Below are positions 1 through 5,697 of a stretch of 9,393 bases of DNA, one piece after another. The stretch is taken from NCBI GenBank assembly GCA_001819095.1, contig MHLS01000008.1:1-9393 (forward strand), written 5' to 3'. Source of the DNA: Candidatus Lloydbacteria bacterium RIFCSPLOWO2_02_FULL_54_12 (GTDB lineage: Bacteria; Patescibacteriota; Minisyncoccia; Phycocordibacterales; UBA6899). Both the position numbers and the translations under genes were made by a program. The notes under the pieces were generated by a model. It saw only the letters and a program-made list of their open reading frames with translations. It searched no databases and had not been told where the DNA came from. Positions within the stretch are counted from its first letter, which is position 1, and each line of letters starts with the position of its first letter.

Positions 1-16
1 TCCATGTGCAAGTGAC

Positions 17-44
17 GTAAAACACCGCCGTGTTGGCGGCGGTG
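17..44 (-). terminator. Probable intrinsic terminator of the minus-strand left block
   Basis: On the minus strand the arms CACCGCC and GGCGGTG (plus-strand 38-44 and 23-29) form a GC-rich 7-bp stem with an 8-base loop. An alternative register gives a 5-base loop. The stem is followed by TTTTAC. This lies about 105 bases past the stop of the gene at 149-1003 and has the layout of a Rho-independent terminator with a short U-tract. In the plus direction the hairpin has no T-run. A plus-strand reading frame ends at the TAA at 18-20 just before it, so it could also serve a gene that ends there. Confidence 0.5.
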
Positions 45-148
45 GAGTGTGCGTTGTTATTGTGGGACTGGTCTATTGTTTTTGAGAGATTTTCTTCGCG
101 TTCGCTACCTCTAACGGGGTCCATATTATTGAAAAACACCCCCACTAA

Positions 149-1003
149 CTAAAAGAAGAGGGCAAATATTCCCCGAACGACCTTATAAGCAACGAAACAC
201 AAGAGGATGTAGAAAGCGTACACATTCGTCGTAAAAAACTCATAGATGAGAACGAAAAAAAGTTTTACATACTCCCACGGAGTGCGCAAAAAGTCGCCGT
301 CCGCCAATCCTTCACCGAACGTCCCCCACGGACCAACTGCCTCCGTGCTCGTTGCCGTACTCGGTGTCGACGTAGCGGTATATCCCGAAACGATCGTAGA
401 CTGAATCGCATCGACCCCGCGTATGGCCCTCTCTGCCTGATCGATACGGAACCGTTCAATACCGCCCAAGATCGGCACTGCGTCCGAAATGATCGCCTTG
501 GGGATATCCATGCTCAAATACTTTATGGGCTCCGCGCCGTTCTCAACTGAACTTTCTCCGTTCGAGGGGGCCGCCGGTTTGTTCTCGACGAAACGCCGGA
601 TCTCCGTCGCCGTTTTGCCCGATATCGGCAGGTCGATGAAATTCTTATTATCGGTGAAGAAAGTGCCGTCGATGACCGCGAGCGAAAAAGCGTGCTCGCC
701 CCCCGTCGCTTTCCACGGAAAGGCGGCAATGGCCGACCCGCCGTCGGGAGAAAGCAGAAAATCCTCGACGCCGATAATCTTTCCGTTGTCGTAAAGCGAA
801 ACGTTCCCACGAAAACGATACGGGCTCGAGTTGTAAAGAGGGGCATAGATGACGACGTCGTCGCCGACGAAGAACGGGTCCTTGGAGAACCAGAGCGGCT
901 CCACGGGAACACCCGCATTCCCCGCTTCGGCAAAGAGAACGCCCGGTACGAGGACAGCGGCGAGAAGGGCAAGGACAAGAAGGGGTCGTTTGAGCGGCGT
1001 CAT
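149..1003 (-). CDS. CARDB-like secreted, C-terminally membrane-anchored protein
   Basis: Predicted 284-residue surface protein of unknown role. Residues 1-29 form a signal-peptide-like segment: a basic MTPLKR start, a hydrophobic core, then FAEAGNA. Residues about 32-126 look like an Ig-fold CARDB-type domain: a PxW start, 'DPFFVGDDVVIYAPLYN', and alternating strands ending in a 'FFTDNKNF' segment. A low-complexity Thr/Ser linker (TATSTPSTATST, 209-220) follows. Residues 243-282 are strongly hydrophobic and aromatic-rich, long enough for one long or two short membrane passes. The start codon overlaps the stop of the upstream CcdA gene (ATGA), so translation is probably coupled and the two products probably act together. 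The only cysteine (C269) sits in the membrane segment, so this is not itself a thiol-exchange domain, even though the N-terminal domain of DsbD also has an Ig-like fold. The domain call rests on sequence style. The gene and its anchoring are well supported; its function is unknown. Confidence 0.8.
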   Translation of the reverse strand: MTPLKRPLLVLALLAAVLVPGVLFAEAGNAGVPVEPLWFSKDPFFVGDDVVIYAPLYNSSPYRFRGNVSLYDNGKIIGVEDFLLSPDGGSAIAAFPWKATGGEHAFSLAVIDGTFFTDNKNFIDLPISGKTATEIRRFVENKPAAPSNGESSVENGAEPIKYLSMDIPKAIISDAVPILGGIERFRIDQAERAIRGVDAIQSTIVSGYTATSTPSTATSTEAVGPWGTFGEGLADGDFLRTPWEYVKLFFVLIYEFFTTNVYAFYILLCFVAYKVVRGIFALFF

Positions 1004-1749
1004 GTGTATGTAAGCAGTATATCAAAAAGCTTGCCGTCAAGAAGCCGACCCGCCCACGCATTCAATATGCCGAACTGACCGATCAAAAGAAGGAATCCGA
1101 CAAGAACAAGCATTGCCCCTCCGGCGATCCGCGTAAAACGCATATAGGGCTCAAGACGGGAGACGTAAGAGAATGTCGTGCCGTAGATATATGCCACAAG
1201 AAGGAAAGGGAGGGCAAGGCCGAATGCGTAGATGGCGAGGAGGGCTCCACCGTACCAAAGCGTTCCTCCTCCCGCAGCCAAAAGGAGGATCGTCCCCAAG
1301 ATAGGCCCTAAACAGGGGCTCCACCCGAGCGCAAACAAGAACCCGAGGAGGAAGGCGCCCGACCGAGAGCCCGGGGAAAGCGTCCCCATCAGCCGTCCGG
1401 CTCCGGTCGCGGAAAACCGCGGCAACGGCACAAGTCCGAAAAGCGTGAGGCCAAGATAAATGACGACCGCTCCTCCCACTTGAGCAATGAGTACTTTGTA
1501 GAGAACGAGGAATTTACCTAGCGCACCCGAGGCCATACCGAATGCGATGAACACAACGGAAAAACCGAGCACAAAAAGCGCAGCGTTCGCCATCACCCTC
1601 CTGCGCGCGGTGCTACCCCCCGTTGCTTCTCCGGTTCCTCCTGTTCCGCCGATAAAAGCGATGTACCCGGGGATAAGCGGAAGGGTGCACGGCGCAAGAA
1701 AGGTCAGTATCCCGCCCAACAGTGCCGAAAAAATACTCACTTCGCTCAT
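1000..1749 (-). CDS. ccdA: CcdA/DsbD-type transmembrane thiol-disulfide electron carrier
   Basis: A 249-residue polytopic protein of the cytochrome c biogenesis (CcdA/DsbD-beta) family. In this family, two membrane-embedded cysteines carry reducing equivalents from cytoplasmic thioredoxin to extracytoplasmic thioredoxin-like partners. The diagnostic residues are present: C21 in 'FLAPCTLPLIPGY' and C146 in 'GWSPCLGP', each next to a proline and at the pseudo-symmetric position in the two halves. About six hydrophobic helices are visible (roughly 8-33, 53-76, 85-108, 130-158, 164-188, 205-227), a normal length for a stand-alone CcdA. No good Shine-Dalgarno precedes the ATG, but the N-terminus matches family style. 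The stop overlaps the next gene (ATGA). No cytochrome c gene is visible, so a general role in extracytoplasmic disulfide reduction is more likely than haem maturation. A possible client is the CAEC protein at 4441-5127. Confidence 0.92.
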   Translation of the reverse strand: MSEVSIFSALLGGILTFLAPCTLPLIPGYIAFIGGTGGTGEATGGSTARRRVMANAALFVLGFSVVFIAFGMASGALGKFLVLYKVLIAQVGGAVVIYLGLTLFGLVPLPRFSATGAGRLMGTLSPGSRSGAFLLGFLFALGWSPCLGPILGTILLLAAGGGTLWYGGALLAIYAFGLALPFLLVAYIYGTTFSYVSRLEPYMRFTRIAGGAMLVLVGFLLLIGQFGILNAWAGRLLDGKLFDILLTYT

Positions 1750-1776
1750 TGCTCAACAGTTTACCCCGTTTGAGGT

Positions 1777-1871
1777 CGCGTGCGCCAACTCCCCTCTCAA
1801 AAGACGCGCTCGCGAAAGCCTTCTGCTTAAAAAATCATCTCAATCCCCCGTACGCGCGCGTGCGCCAACTC
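1777..1871. repeat. Pair of exact 15-bp direct repeats upstream of ccdA
   Basis: The sequence CGCGTGCGCCAACTC occurs at 1777-1791 and again at 1857-1871, exactly 80 bases apart, in the 151-base gap between the lytic transglycosylase stop and the ccdA start. The copy nearer ccdA is itself bracketed by an inverted repeat, TTTGAG (1769-1774) and CTCAAA (1796-1801), so it can sit in an imperfect hairpin. There is no clear sigma70 promoter for ccdA here. A weak hairpin just after the transglycosylase stop (arms AGCTTG and CAAGTT on the minus strand, then TTAATA) is too poor to call a terminator. The repeats could be operator sites or traces of a local duplication. Confidence 0.6.
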
Positions 1872-1900
1872 GGCACTATTAAACTTGAGACCAAGCTCCG

Positions 1901-2626
1901 CTAGTCTTTCGTCTGTACCAAATTTCTCCTTGCAGACGGGATGTTCATCGGGAATTCCGCCATCGAGAGCGAGCGTGGCTTCACCATAATCGGTTTGGGT
2001 GCCGCAAGAACGGCTTCTGCGAACTCTCCGGCCAGTCGCACCGTTCTAAACATTTCCGTTTCTTTGGCAAGCTCGCGTTCTTTAATGACCCCATAGACAT
2101 AGAGTACGTTGGCTACATAGGGGTAGTCTTCCGGGTCGTAGCGGCGGAGCCAGCGCTTCGCCCGCGTCGGACCCATATTATAGGCGACGAGCGCTTCGTC
2201 GGACGAATTGATGAAGGCGTACCCTTCTTCCAATTCCTTGAGGTACCTTGTTCCGGCGAGAATGTTCTGGAGCGGTTCTTTGGAATTCGTCACGCCGAGC
2301 GCTTTTGCGGTACCCGGCATGAGTTGCATGAGCCCAACTGCACCACTACGAGAGAGCGCTCGCGGGTTCCCTTCGGACTCGACGACGATCACCGCAAGGA
2401 TGAGGTGGGGGTCCGTTTCGTACGTGAGTGCGGCGGTATCAATAAGCCCTCCGTAAGCCCTTTCCGTTTTTTCAATCAACCTCGGGGCGTTTTCCTTCAG
2501 GTACGCGGTCGCAGCCGACGCGTGAGCCGGCAAAAAGCAGGAGGCAAATACAAAAAGGGCCACAAAAAGCGGCGATGGATCGTTCCGTTTCGCCTCCCCG
2601 TCGGCCATGAGTTGGGTATTTTTCAT
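1901..2626 (-). CDS. Secreted lytic transglycosylase, SLT (family 1) domain
   Basis: A 241-residue protein that should cleave the MurNAc-GlcNAc bond of peptidoglycan non-hydrolytically, outside the membrane. Residues about 19-39 form a hydrophobic export segment ending in 'PAHASAA'. The SLT fold spans about 60-165 with its usual signatures: the catalytic glutamate E83 in 'VVESEGNP', the 'GLMQLMP' motif (98-104), 'NILAGTRYL' (121-129) and 'YNMGP' (149-153). The remaining ~75 residues are charged and have no recognised domain. The segment 'FASC' (27-30) is a poor lipobox, so a lipoprotein is possible but not favoured. The start is supported by AAAGGAG at 2638-2644, 11 bases upstream, and by a near-perfect promoter upstream of it. 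Such enzymes open the wall for insertion of secretion or pilus machinery or for wall turnover. No pilus gene is in view, so the specific role is open. Confidence 0.93.
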   Translation of the reverse strand: MKNTQLMADGEAKRNDPSPLFVALFVFASCFLPAHASAATAYLKENAPRLIEKTERAYGGLIDTAALTYETDPHLILAVIVVESEGNPRALSRSGAVGLMQLMPGTAKALGVTNSKEPLQNILAGTRYLKELEEGYAFINSSDEALVAYNMGPTRAKRWLRRYDPEDYPYVANVLYVYGVIKERELAKETEMFRTVRLAGEFAEAVLAAPKPIMVKPRSLSMAEFPMNIPSARRNLVQTKD

Positions 2627-2697
2627 AGAGATAATCGCTCCTTTGCAGCCTTTCCGCCGTCATATGGAGGCTTCGGTGTATGCTTCCGTGGATTTAT

Positions 2698-2726
2698 ATT
2701 ATATCATAGATATAGCATAAAGTCAA
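2698..2726 (-). promoter_or_regulatory. Sigma70-type promoter of the lytic transglycosylase
   Basis: On the minus strand TTGACT (-35, 2721-2726) is followed by a 17-base spacer and a perfect TATAAT (-10, 2698-2703), with an extended -10 TG two positions upstream. This predicts a transcript start near 2691, about 65 bases before the ATG at 2626. Only one -35 base departs from consensus (TTGACT for TTGACA), so strong housekeeping expression is expected. Confidence 0.9.
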
Positions 2727-2795
2727 CGATTCACTTGCCTTTCAGTGGCATCCCCGCATTGTACAGAGCACTCAATTTTGAGCAATGAGGATAAA

Positions 2796-2888
2796 ATGTC
2801 AAAAATAAACATATTTTTAGCCATAAATTTCTGTTCTTCAACAGGTCATCGTAGACCGCCTCCGCTACTTTGTGTCAGGTGTCATTGA
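2796..2888 (+). CDS. Candidate 30-residue small ORF (weak)
   Basis: An ATG preceded by GAGG with a 6-base spacing opens a 30-codon frame starting MSKINIFLAINFCSS and ending in a Pro/Arg/Cys-rich tail with a final CVRCH. Its TGA falls inside the -35 box of the glycosyltransferase promoter. For it: a reasonable ribosome binding site and a basic-then-hydrophobic start. Against it: no convincing promoter of its own, short length, no recognised family, and overlap with a promoter. The frame may be chance in AT-rich intergenic DNA. Confidence 0.2.
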   Translation: MSKINIFLAINFCSSTGHRRPPPLLCVRCH

Positions 2889-2913
2889 CTAGTATCTAAT
2901 TATATTGTATTAT
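2885..2913 (+). promoter_or_regulatory. Sigma70-type promoter of the glycosyltransferase operon
   Basis: TTGACT (-35, 2885-2890), a 17-base spacer and TATTAT (-10, 2908-2913) sit on the plus strand. The expected transcript start is near 2920, which leaves a leader of about 160 bases before the ATG at 3080. The -35 hexamer and spacer length are the same as in the divergent promoter at 2698-2726. Confidence 0.8.
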
Positions 2914-2919
2914 TTCAGC

Positions 2920-3079
2920 AATGTGGTGCAAATACAGCACCAAATGCCCGTTCCCGTCAACATCAATAAGACTTTCCTATTGTTAAACTGCAGGATTTCC
3001 CAAAATATGACTTTACTTATAGCTATTTCAGCGTTACACTTATGAACGAATCGCTCCCTTGACGGGAGCAAAGAACACG
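2920..3079 (+). promoter_or_regulatory. Structured 5' leader of the glycosyltransferase mRNA
   Basis: The predicted 160-base leader begins with a 6-bp hairpin almost at its 5' end (TGGTGC 2924-2929 with GCACCA 2937-2942). It ends with a 6-bp hairpin (GCTCCC 3053-3058, loop TTGAC, GGGAGC 3064-3069) that pairs with the probable Shine-Dalgarno GGGAG of the coding gene. Two tiny frames lie inside: 21 codons at 2921-2986, whose ATG falls at the predicted transcript start, and MNESLP at 3042-3062, whose stop lies in the loop of the second hairpin. No known riboswitch class is recognised. Regulation of translation is inferred from pairing only. Confidence 0.45.
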
Positions 3080-4327
3080 ATGGAACCCTATTCGAGCGCA
3101 CTAATCTACGTATTACTTTTTCTCACCCTCTATTTTGAGGTTTTTTTGCTTACCACCTACGTGAGTGACAGGACAAAATTCGCCCTCGCGTCGCCTACCC
3201 CGACCACGCCGGTCAAATACCCCTCCGTGACCATTGTCGTACCCGCATGGAACGAGGAGCGAACCCTTGCGGCTACCGTCCTCTCCCTCCTTGCGCTGGA
3301 TTACCCGAAGGAGCACCTCCAAATCTTCATAGTTGACGACGGTTCGACGGACGGGACGTTCGAGGTCGCGAACCGTTTCCTCAACTCTCCGCAGGTGAAA
3401 GTCTTCACCAAAGAGAACGGCGGGAAGTACACCGCGCTTAACTTCGCGCTTCGTCGCGCCCAAACCGACCTCGTAGGCTGTCTTGACGCCGACTCCTTCG
3501 TCGCAGAGAACGCACTCAAGGAGATTGTCCGTTGCTTTGAGGACCCCCTGGTGATGGCGGTCACTCCGTCGGTGCAGATCCACAAGCCCGACAACATCAT
3601 TCAGCGCATACAATCCGCAGAGTACATGGTCGGGCAGTTCACGCGAAAGATCTTTAGCCGCCTCGACGGTCTTTACGTGACGCCGGGACCTTTCTCCATC
3701 TACCGTCGGAACATCTTTGATGTTATCGGCGAGTTCGTCGAGGGGTTTCAGACCGAAGACATGGAAATGGCGCTCCGGATGCAGTCGCGGCGCATGAAGA
3801 TCGAGAACGCGCACAACGCTCTTGTGTACACGGTCTCCCCCAAGACGCCGAGCGCGCTCTATCGCCAGAGGGTGCGCTGGGTCTCGGGCTTTCTGAAGAA
3901 CGTCTTCTTCCGGTACCGGCACATGTTCCTCAACAAAAACTACGGCAACCTCGGCCTCCTCACCATGCCGTTCGCCTTCGCCTCGATCTTCATCGCGCTT
4001 TTCTTCAGCGCGATCTACATCGACAATCTTTTTCTTTTTTTCCGTGAGAAATACACGATATACTCCGCGCTCGGACTTTCCTTACCCGAACCGTGGTTCC
4101 GGTTCGACTGGTTCGCGATGAATCTGGAGTTCCGCCGCTTGGTCATCTATCTTCTTCTTGCCGTGACCATCTTTCTCCTCCTCATGGGAGGGCGTATGGC
4201 GACGCACCGTCTGCACCTTTCGCTCGACATGGTGTATTTCGTCTTTTTGTACGGCCTTATCGCGCCGTTTTGGCTCGTCCGTTCGCTCTACAACCTTGTG
4301 ACCGCAAAGGAGGCTCGCTGGCGCTGA
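3080..4327 (+). CDS. Membrane family 2 glycosyltransferase (processive, PgaC/NodC-like)
   Basis: An integral membrane glycosyltransferase that should polymerise or transfer sugars from a nucleotide-sugar on the cytoplasmic face and may extrude the chain. From the ATG at 3080 it has 415 residues. An upstream in-frame TTG at 3059 would add seven residues, but lies in a hairpin loop without a ribosome binding site. Order of parts: one N-terminal helix (6-27), the GT-A catalytic domain (about 48-280), then about three C-terminal helices (292-318, 352-371, 384-404). Catalytic motifs are complete: 'VDDGSTDGT' (85-93), DAD (136-138), 'TPGPFSIYRR' (201-210), TED (225-227) and QRVRW (263-267), the QxxRW signature of processive beta-glycosyltransferases such as PgaC, NodC, hyaluronan and cellulose synthases. 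No PilZ domain is visible. Substrate and product cannot be told from sequence. It leads an operon with the thioredoxin-fold gene that follows. Confidence 0.93.
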   Translation: MEPYSSALIYVLLFLTLYFEVFLLTTYVSDRTKFALASPTPTTPVKYPSVTIVVPAWNEERTLAATVLSLLALDYPKEHLQIFIVDDGSTDGTFEVANRFLNSPQVKVFTKENGGKYTALNFALRRAQTDLVGCLDADSFVAENALKEIVRCFEDPLVMAVTPSVQIHKPDNIIQRIQSAEYMVGQFTRKIFSRLDGLYVTPGPFSIYRRNIFDVIGEFVEGFQTEDMEMALRMQSRRMKIENAHNALVYTVSPKTPSALYRQRVRWVSGFLKNVFFRYRHMFLNKNYGNLGLLTMPFAFASIFIALFFSAIYIDNLFLFFREKYTIYSALGLSLPEPWFRFDWFAMNLEFRRLVIYLLLAVTIFLLLMGGRMATHRLHLSLDMVYFVFLYGLIAPFWLVRSLYNLVTAKEARWR

Positions 4328-4389
4328 ACGCCAAGGCCCCGCCCATAAATAAATCGATAGAGTATGAACGTGGCACAAAGGACCGTCAT

Positions 4390-4415
4390 CGCCAATAACT
4401 CGGAAGTTATTGGCG
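4390..4415 (+). repeat. Perfect 11-bp inverted repeat (stem-loop) between two operon genes
   Basis: CGCCAATAACT (4390-4400) and AGTTATTGGCG (4405-4415) are perfect inverse complements around a CGGA loop. The element lies 62 bases after the glycosyltransferase stop and 25 bases before the ATG at 4441. It has no T-run on either side, so it is not a standard terminator. It may be an mRNA-processing or stabilising hairpin, an operator, or a copy of a dispersed palindromic repeat. Confidence 0.8.
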
Positions 4416-4440
4416 GACGAGTCCTAAGAACTTACACCGC

Positions 4441-5127
4441 ATGAGTGCAGACCCGAAAAAATATCTTTTCGTCTTCGCCATCACCGCACTCATCTTCGGG
4501 ACCATTTTTCTCTTCTCCGATTACCTCAACAACGAACGTATCGCGCAGATTAAAAGTATCGAGGAGAATATCGACCGCAATATCCTCGAGTCGGAGATAC
4601 AATATGCGCTCCTCGCCGACGCCGCATGCGAAGTCGGGGAAGAAGGAAGTCCGCTCCTCATCAACGAGTTGAACGCGCTCGCGCGAAGACTTTCCTACAT
4701 GGAAGACCAGCGCGGCGCCGACGATACGGAGGTGGTGGGGCTCAAGAAATACTATTCCCTGCTTGAGATCAAGGACTACCTGCTCTTGCGCGAGCGAACG
4801 CGACAATGCGGAGAAAAGCCGCTTTCAATACTCTACTTCTATTCCAACGAAGGAGACTGCGCAGAGTGCGAAAAGATGGGGATCGTACTCACGAGCATGC
4901 GGGAAAGGTACGACACCCTTCATGTCTATGCATTCGACTTCAACCTCGACCTCTCGGTCATCGATTCGCTGAAGGCGATCTACAAGCTGGAGAACCGACT
5001 CCCCGCCCTTGTCATCGACCGAAAGCCGTACTATGGGTTCAAAACGCGCGAGGAGATCGCGGCACTTATTCCCGAACTGGCAAAGATACCGCCGTCGGAC
5101 ACTGCGACCTCGACACGTTCACCGTGA
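4441..5127 (+). CDS. Membrane-anchored thioredoxin-fold protein with CAEC motif
   Basis: A 228-residue protein with a single N-terminal helix (8-27). It is therefore probably anchored in the membrane with its body outside. Residues about 30-125 are charged and helical, perhaps a coiled spacer, with two further cysteines (C63, C123). Residues about 126-215 look like a thioredoxin fold: a strand 'LSILYFYS', the redox-type motif C140-A-E-C143, a helix, the strand 'LHVYAFDFN', and 'NRLPALVID' with the probable cis-proline P188 facing the CxxC. The C-terminus ends in an SDTATSTRSP tail. It is unlike classical thioredoxin (WCGPC), so disulfide exchange is likely but its direction is unclear. No good Shine-Dalgarno precedes the ATG, and no in-frame earlier ATG is plausible. 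The gene follows the glycosyltransferase by 113 bases without its own promoter. The CcdA at 1000-1749 is a natural electron donor (inference). Confidence 0.8.
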   Translation: MSADPKKYLFVFAITALIFGTIFLFSDYLNNERIAQIKSIEENIDRNILESEIQYALLADAACEVGEEGSPLLINELNALARRLSYMEDQRGADDTEVVGLKKYYSLLEIKDYLLLRERTRQCGEKPLSILYFYSNEGDCAECEKMGIVLTSMRERYDTLHVYAFDFNLDLSVIDSLKAIYKLENRLPALVIDRKPYYGFKTREEIAALIPELAKIPPSDTATSTRSP

Positions 5128-5150
5128 CGAAAAAGTTAGCGAAAGCAGCA

Positions 5151-5208
5151 AAAAAATACAAAGTGGAACCTTTGGGATTGATTCTTAAGGTTCCACCTTG
5201 TATTTTTT
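5151..5208. terminator. Bidirectional intrinsic terminator between convergent genes
   Basis: Arms GTGGAACCTT (5163-5172) and AAGGTTCCAC (5187-5196) pair perfectly around a 14-base loop. After one A/C mismatch the pairing resumes for 11 bp, ending in A6 (5151-5156) against T6 (5203-5208). The stem is thus flanked by an A-run on the left and a T-run on the right, so it can terminate transcription in both directions. It lies between the convergent thioredoxin-fold gene (stop at 5127) and the response regulator (stop at 5219). Confidence 0.93.
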
Positions 5209-5218
5209 AAAATCGTAA

Positions 5219-5638
5219 TCAGGTTGTAGGGGTCGGGGAAGTACTGGTCGCCCCACCCTTCCCCGCGTTCGCAAGCACTTCTTTGATCTTCTCCAGTATC
5301 TCCTTGGGATTATGTTCGCTTTTGACGAGATACATCGCGGCGCCGAGATCCATTGCTTTCTTTGCATCGGCGGCACCGGCTAGGTTCGTGAGCATAACGA
5401 CTGGTATCTGCTTGAGCTTTTCGCTCTGCTTCACTTCCTTGAGCACGTCGAAACCGTTCTTCTTGGGCATCATCACGTCGAGTATGATCGCCGTCGGCAG
5501 AAGGTCCGCCTTTGCAAGCTTGTTCGACGCCTCCTCTCCGTCAAAAGCAAGTTCTAACTCGAAACCGCTCGTCTTAAAAGCGCGTTCGTACATCCGTATC
5601 ATCAGGGGATCGTCCTCCGCCATGAATATCTTTGCCAT
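5219..5638 (-). CDS. Stand-alone response regulator receiver protein
   Basis: A 139-residue, CheY-like single receiver domain that should accept phosphate from a histidine kinase. The active site is complete: acidic cluster E8-D9-D10, phospho-acceptor D54 in 'TAIILDVMMPKKNG', T84 in 'VVMLTN', Y103 and K106 in 'YLVKS'. After the domain (about residue 120) only a flexible tail follows, ending in a Thr/Ser/Pro stretch, with no DNA-binding or enzymatic output domain. It would therefore act by protein contact or as a phosphorelay intermediate. It lies 59 bases downstream of the histidine kinase gene on the same strand, so that kinase is the obvious partner. The ATG is preceded by an A-rich tract with an A8 run and no clear Shine-Dalgarno. 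A frame stop (TGA) three codons upstream excludes an earlier start. Confidence 0.95.
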   Translation of the reverse strand: MAKIFMAEDDPLMIRMYERAFKTSGFELELAFDGEEASNKLAKADLLPTAIILDVMMPKKNGFDVLKEVKQSEKLKQIPVVMLTNLAGAADAKKAMDLGAAMYLVKSEHNPKEILEKIKEVLANAGKGGATSTSPTPTT

Positions 5639-5697
5639 AATTCAGTCTTTTTTTTCTGATAAACCAAAATAATGCCGCTCCTCGCACCAGTATTTTA

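Larger units (their letters stand above)
2627..3079. other. Divergent intergenic region with two promoters and a structured leader
   Basis: This 453-base, AT-rich stretch separates the divergently transcribed transglycosylase and glycosyltransferase genes. It holds a strong promoter for each side, the structured leader of the glycosyltransferase, and between the promoters a weak candidate 30-codon ORF (2796-2888). Two small stem-loops are also visible: CTGTT/AACAG with a CTTC loop (2831-2844), and GTAG/CTAC (2851-2868). The short palindrome CTCAA-TT-TTGAG (2771-2782) could be an operator. No RNA gene family is recognised. Confidence 0.7.

Noticed and set aside
1..94. Short plus-strand frames running in from the left edge
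   Set aside because: Too short to judge; one ends at 18-20 and could be the tail of a gene outside the window, but nothing supports it beyond the stop.
69..125. Possible palindromic element near GAGAG...CCTCTAACGGGG after the left-most gene
   Set aside because: Only 4-bp arms match with a long interior; no repeat copy elsewhere in the window.
1805..1845. Terminator downstream of the transglycosylase or promoter for ccdA
   Set aside because: Only 3-4 bp stems and no properly spaced -35/-10 pair were found, so neither is called.
2606..2663. Upstream ATG at 2663 (63-codon frame) as the real start of a protein before the transglycosylase
   Set aside because: It is in another frame, overlaps the start of the transglycosylase and shows no domain or hydrophobic export segment of its own.
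3059..3079. TTG start for the glycosyltransferase adding seven residues
   Set aside because: No ribosome binding site upstream, it lies in a hairpin loop, and the ATG at 3080 has GGGAG eleven bases before it and gives a typical N-terminal helix.
3113..3922. Long 269-codon open frame antisense to the glycosyltransferase
   Set aside because: The plus-strand frame has all glycosyltransferase motifs; the antisense frame is a charged, domain-less shadow of codon bias.
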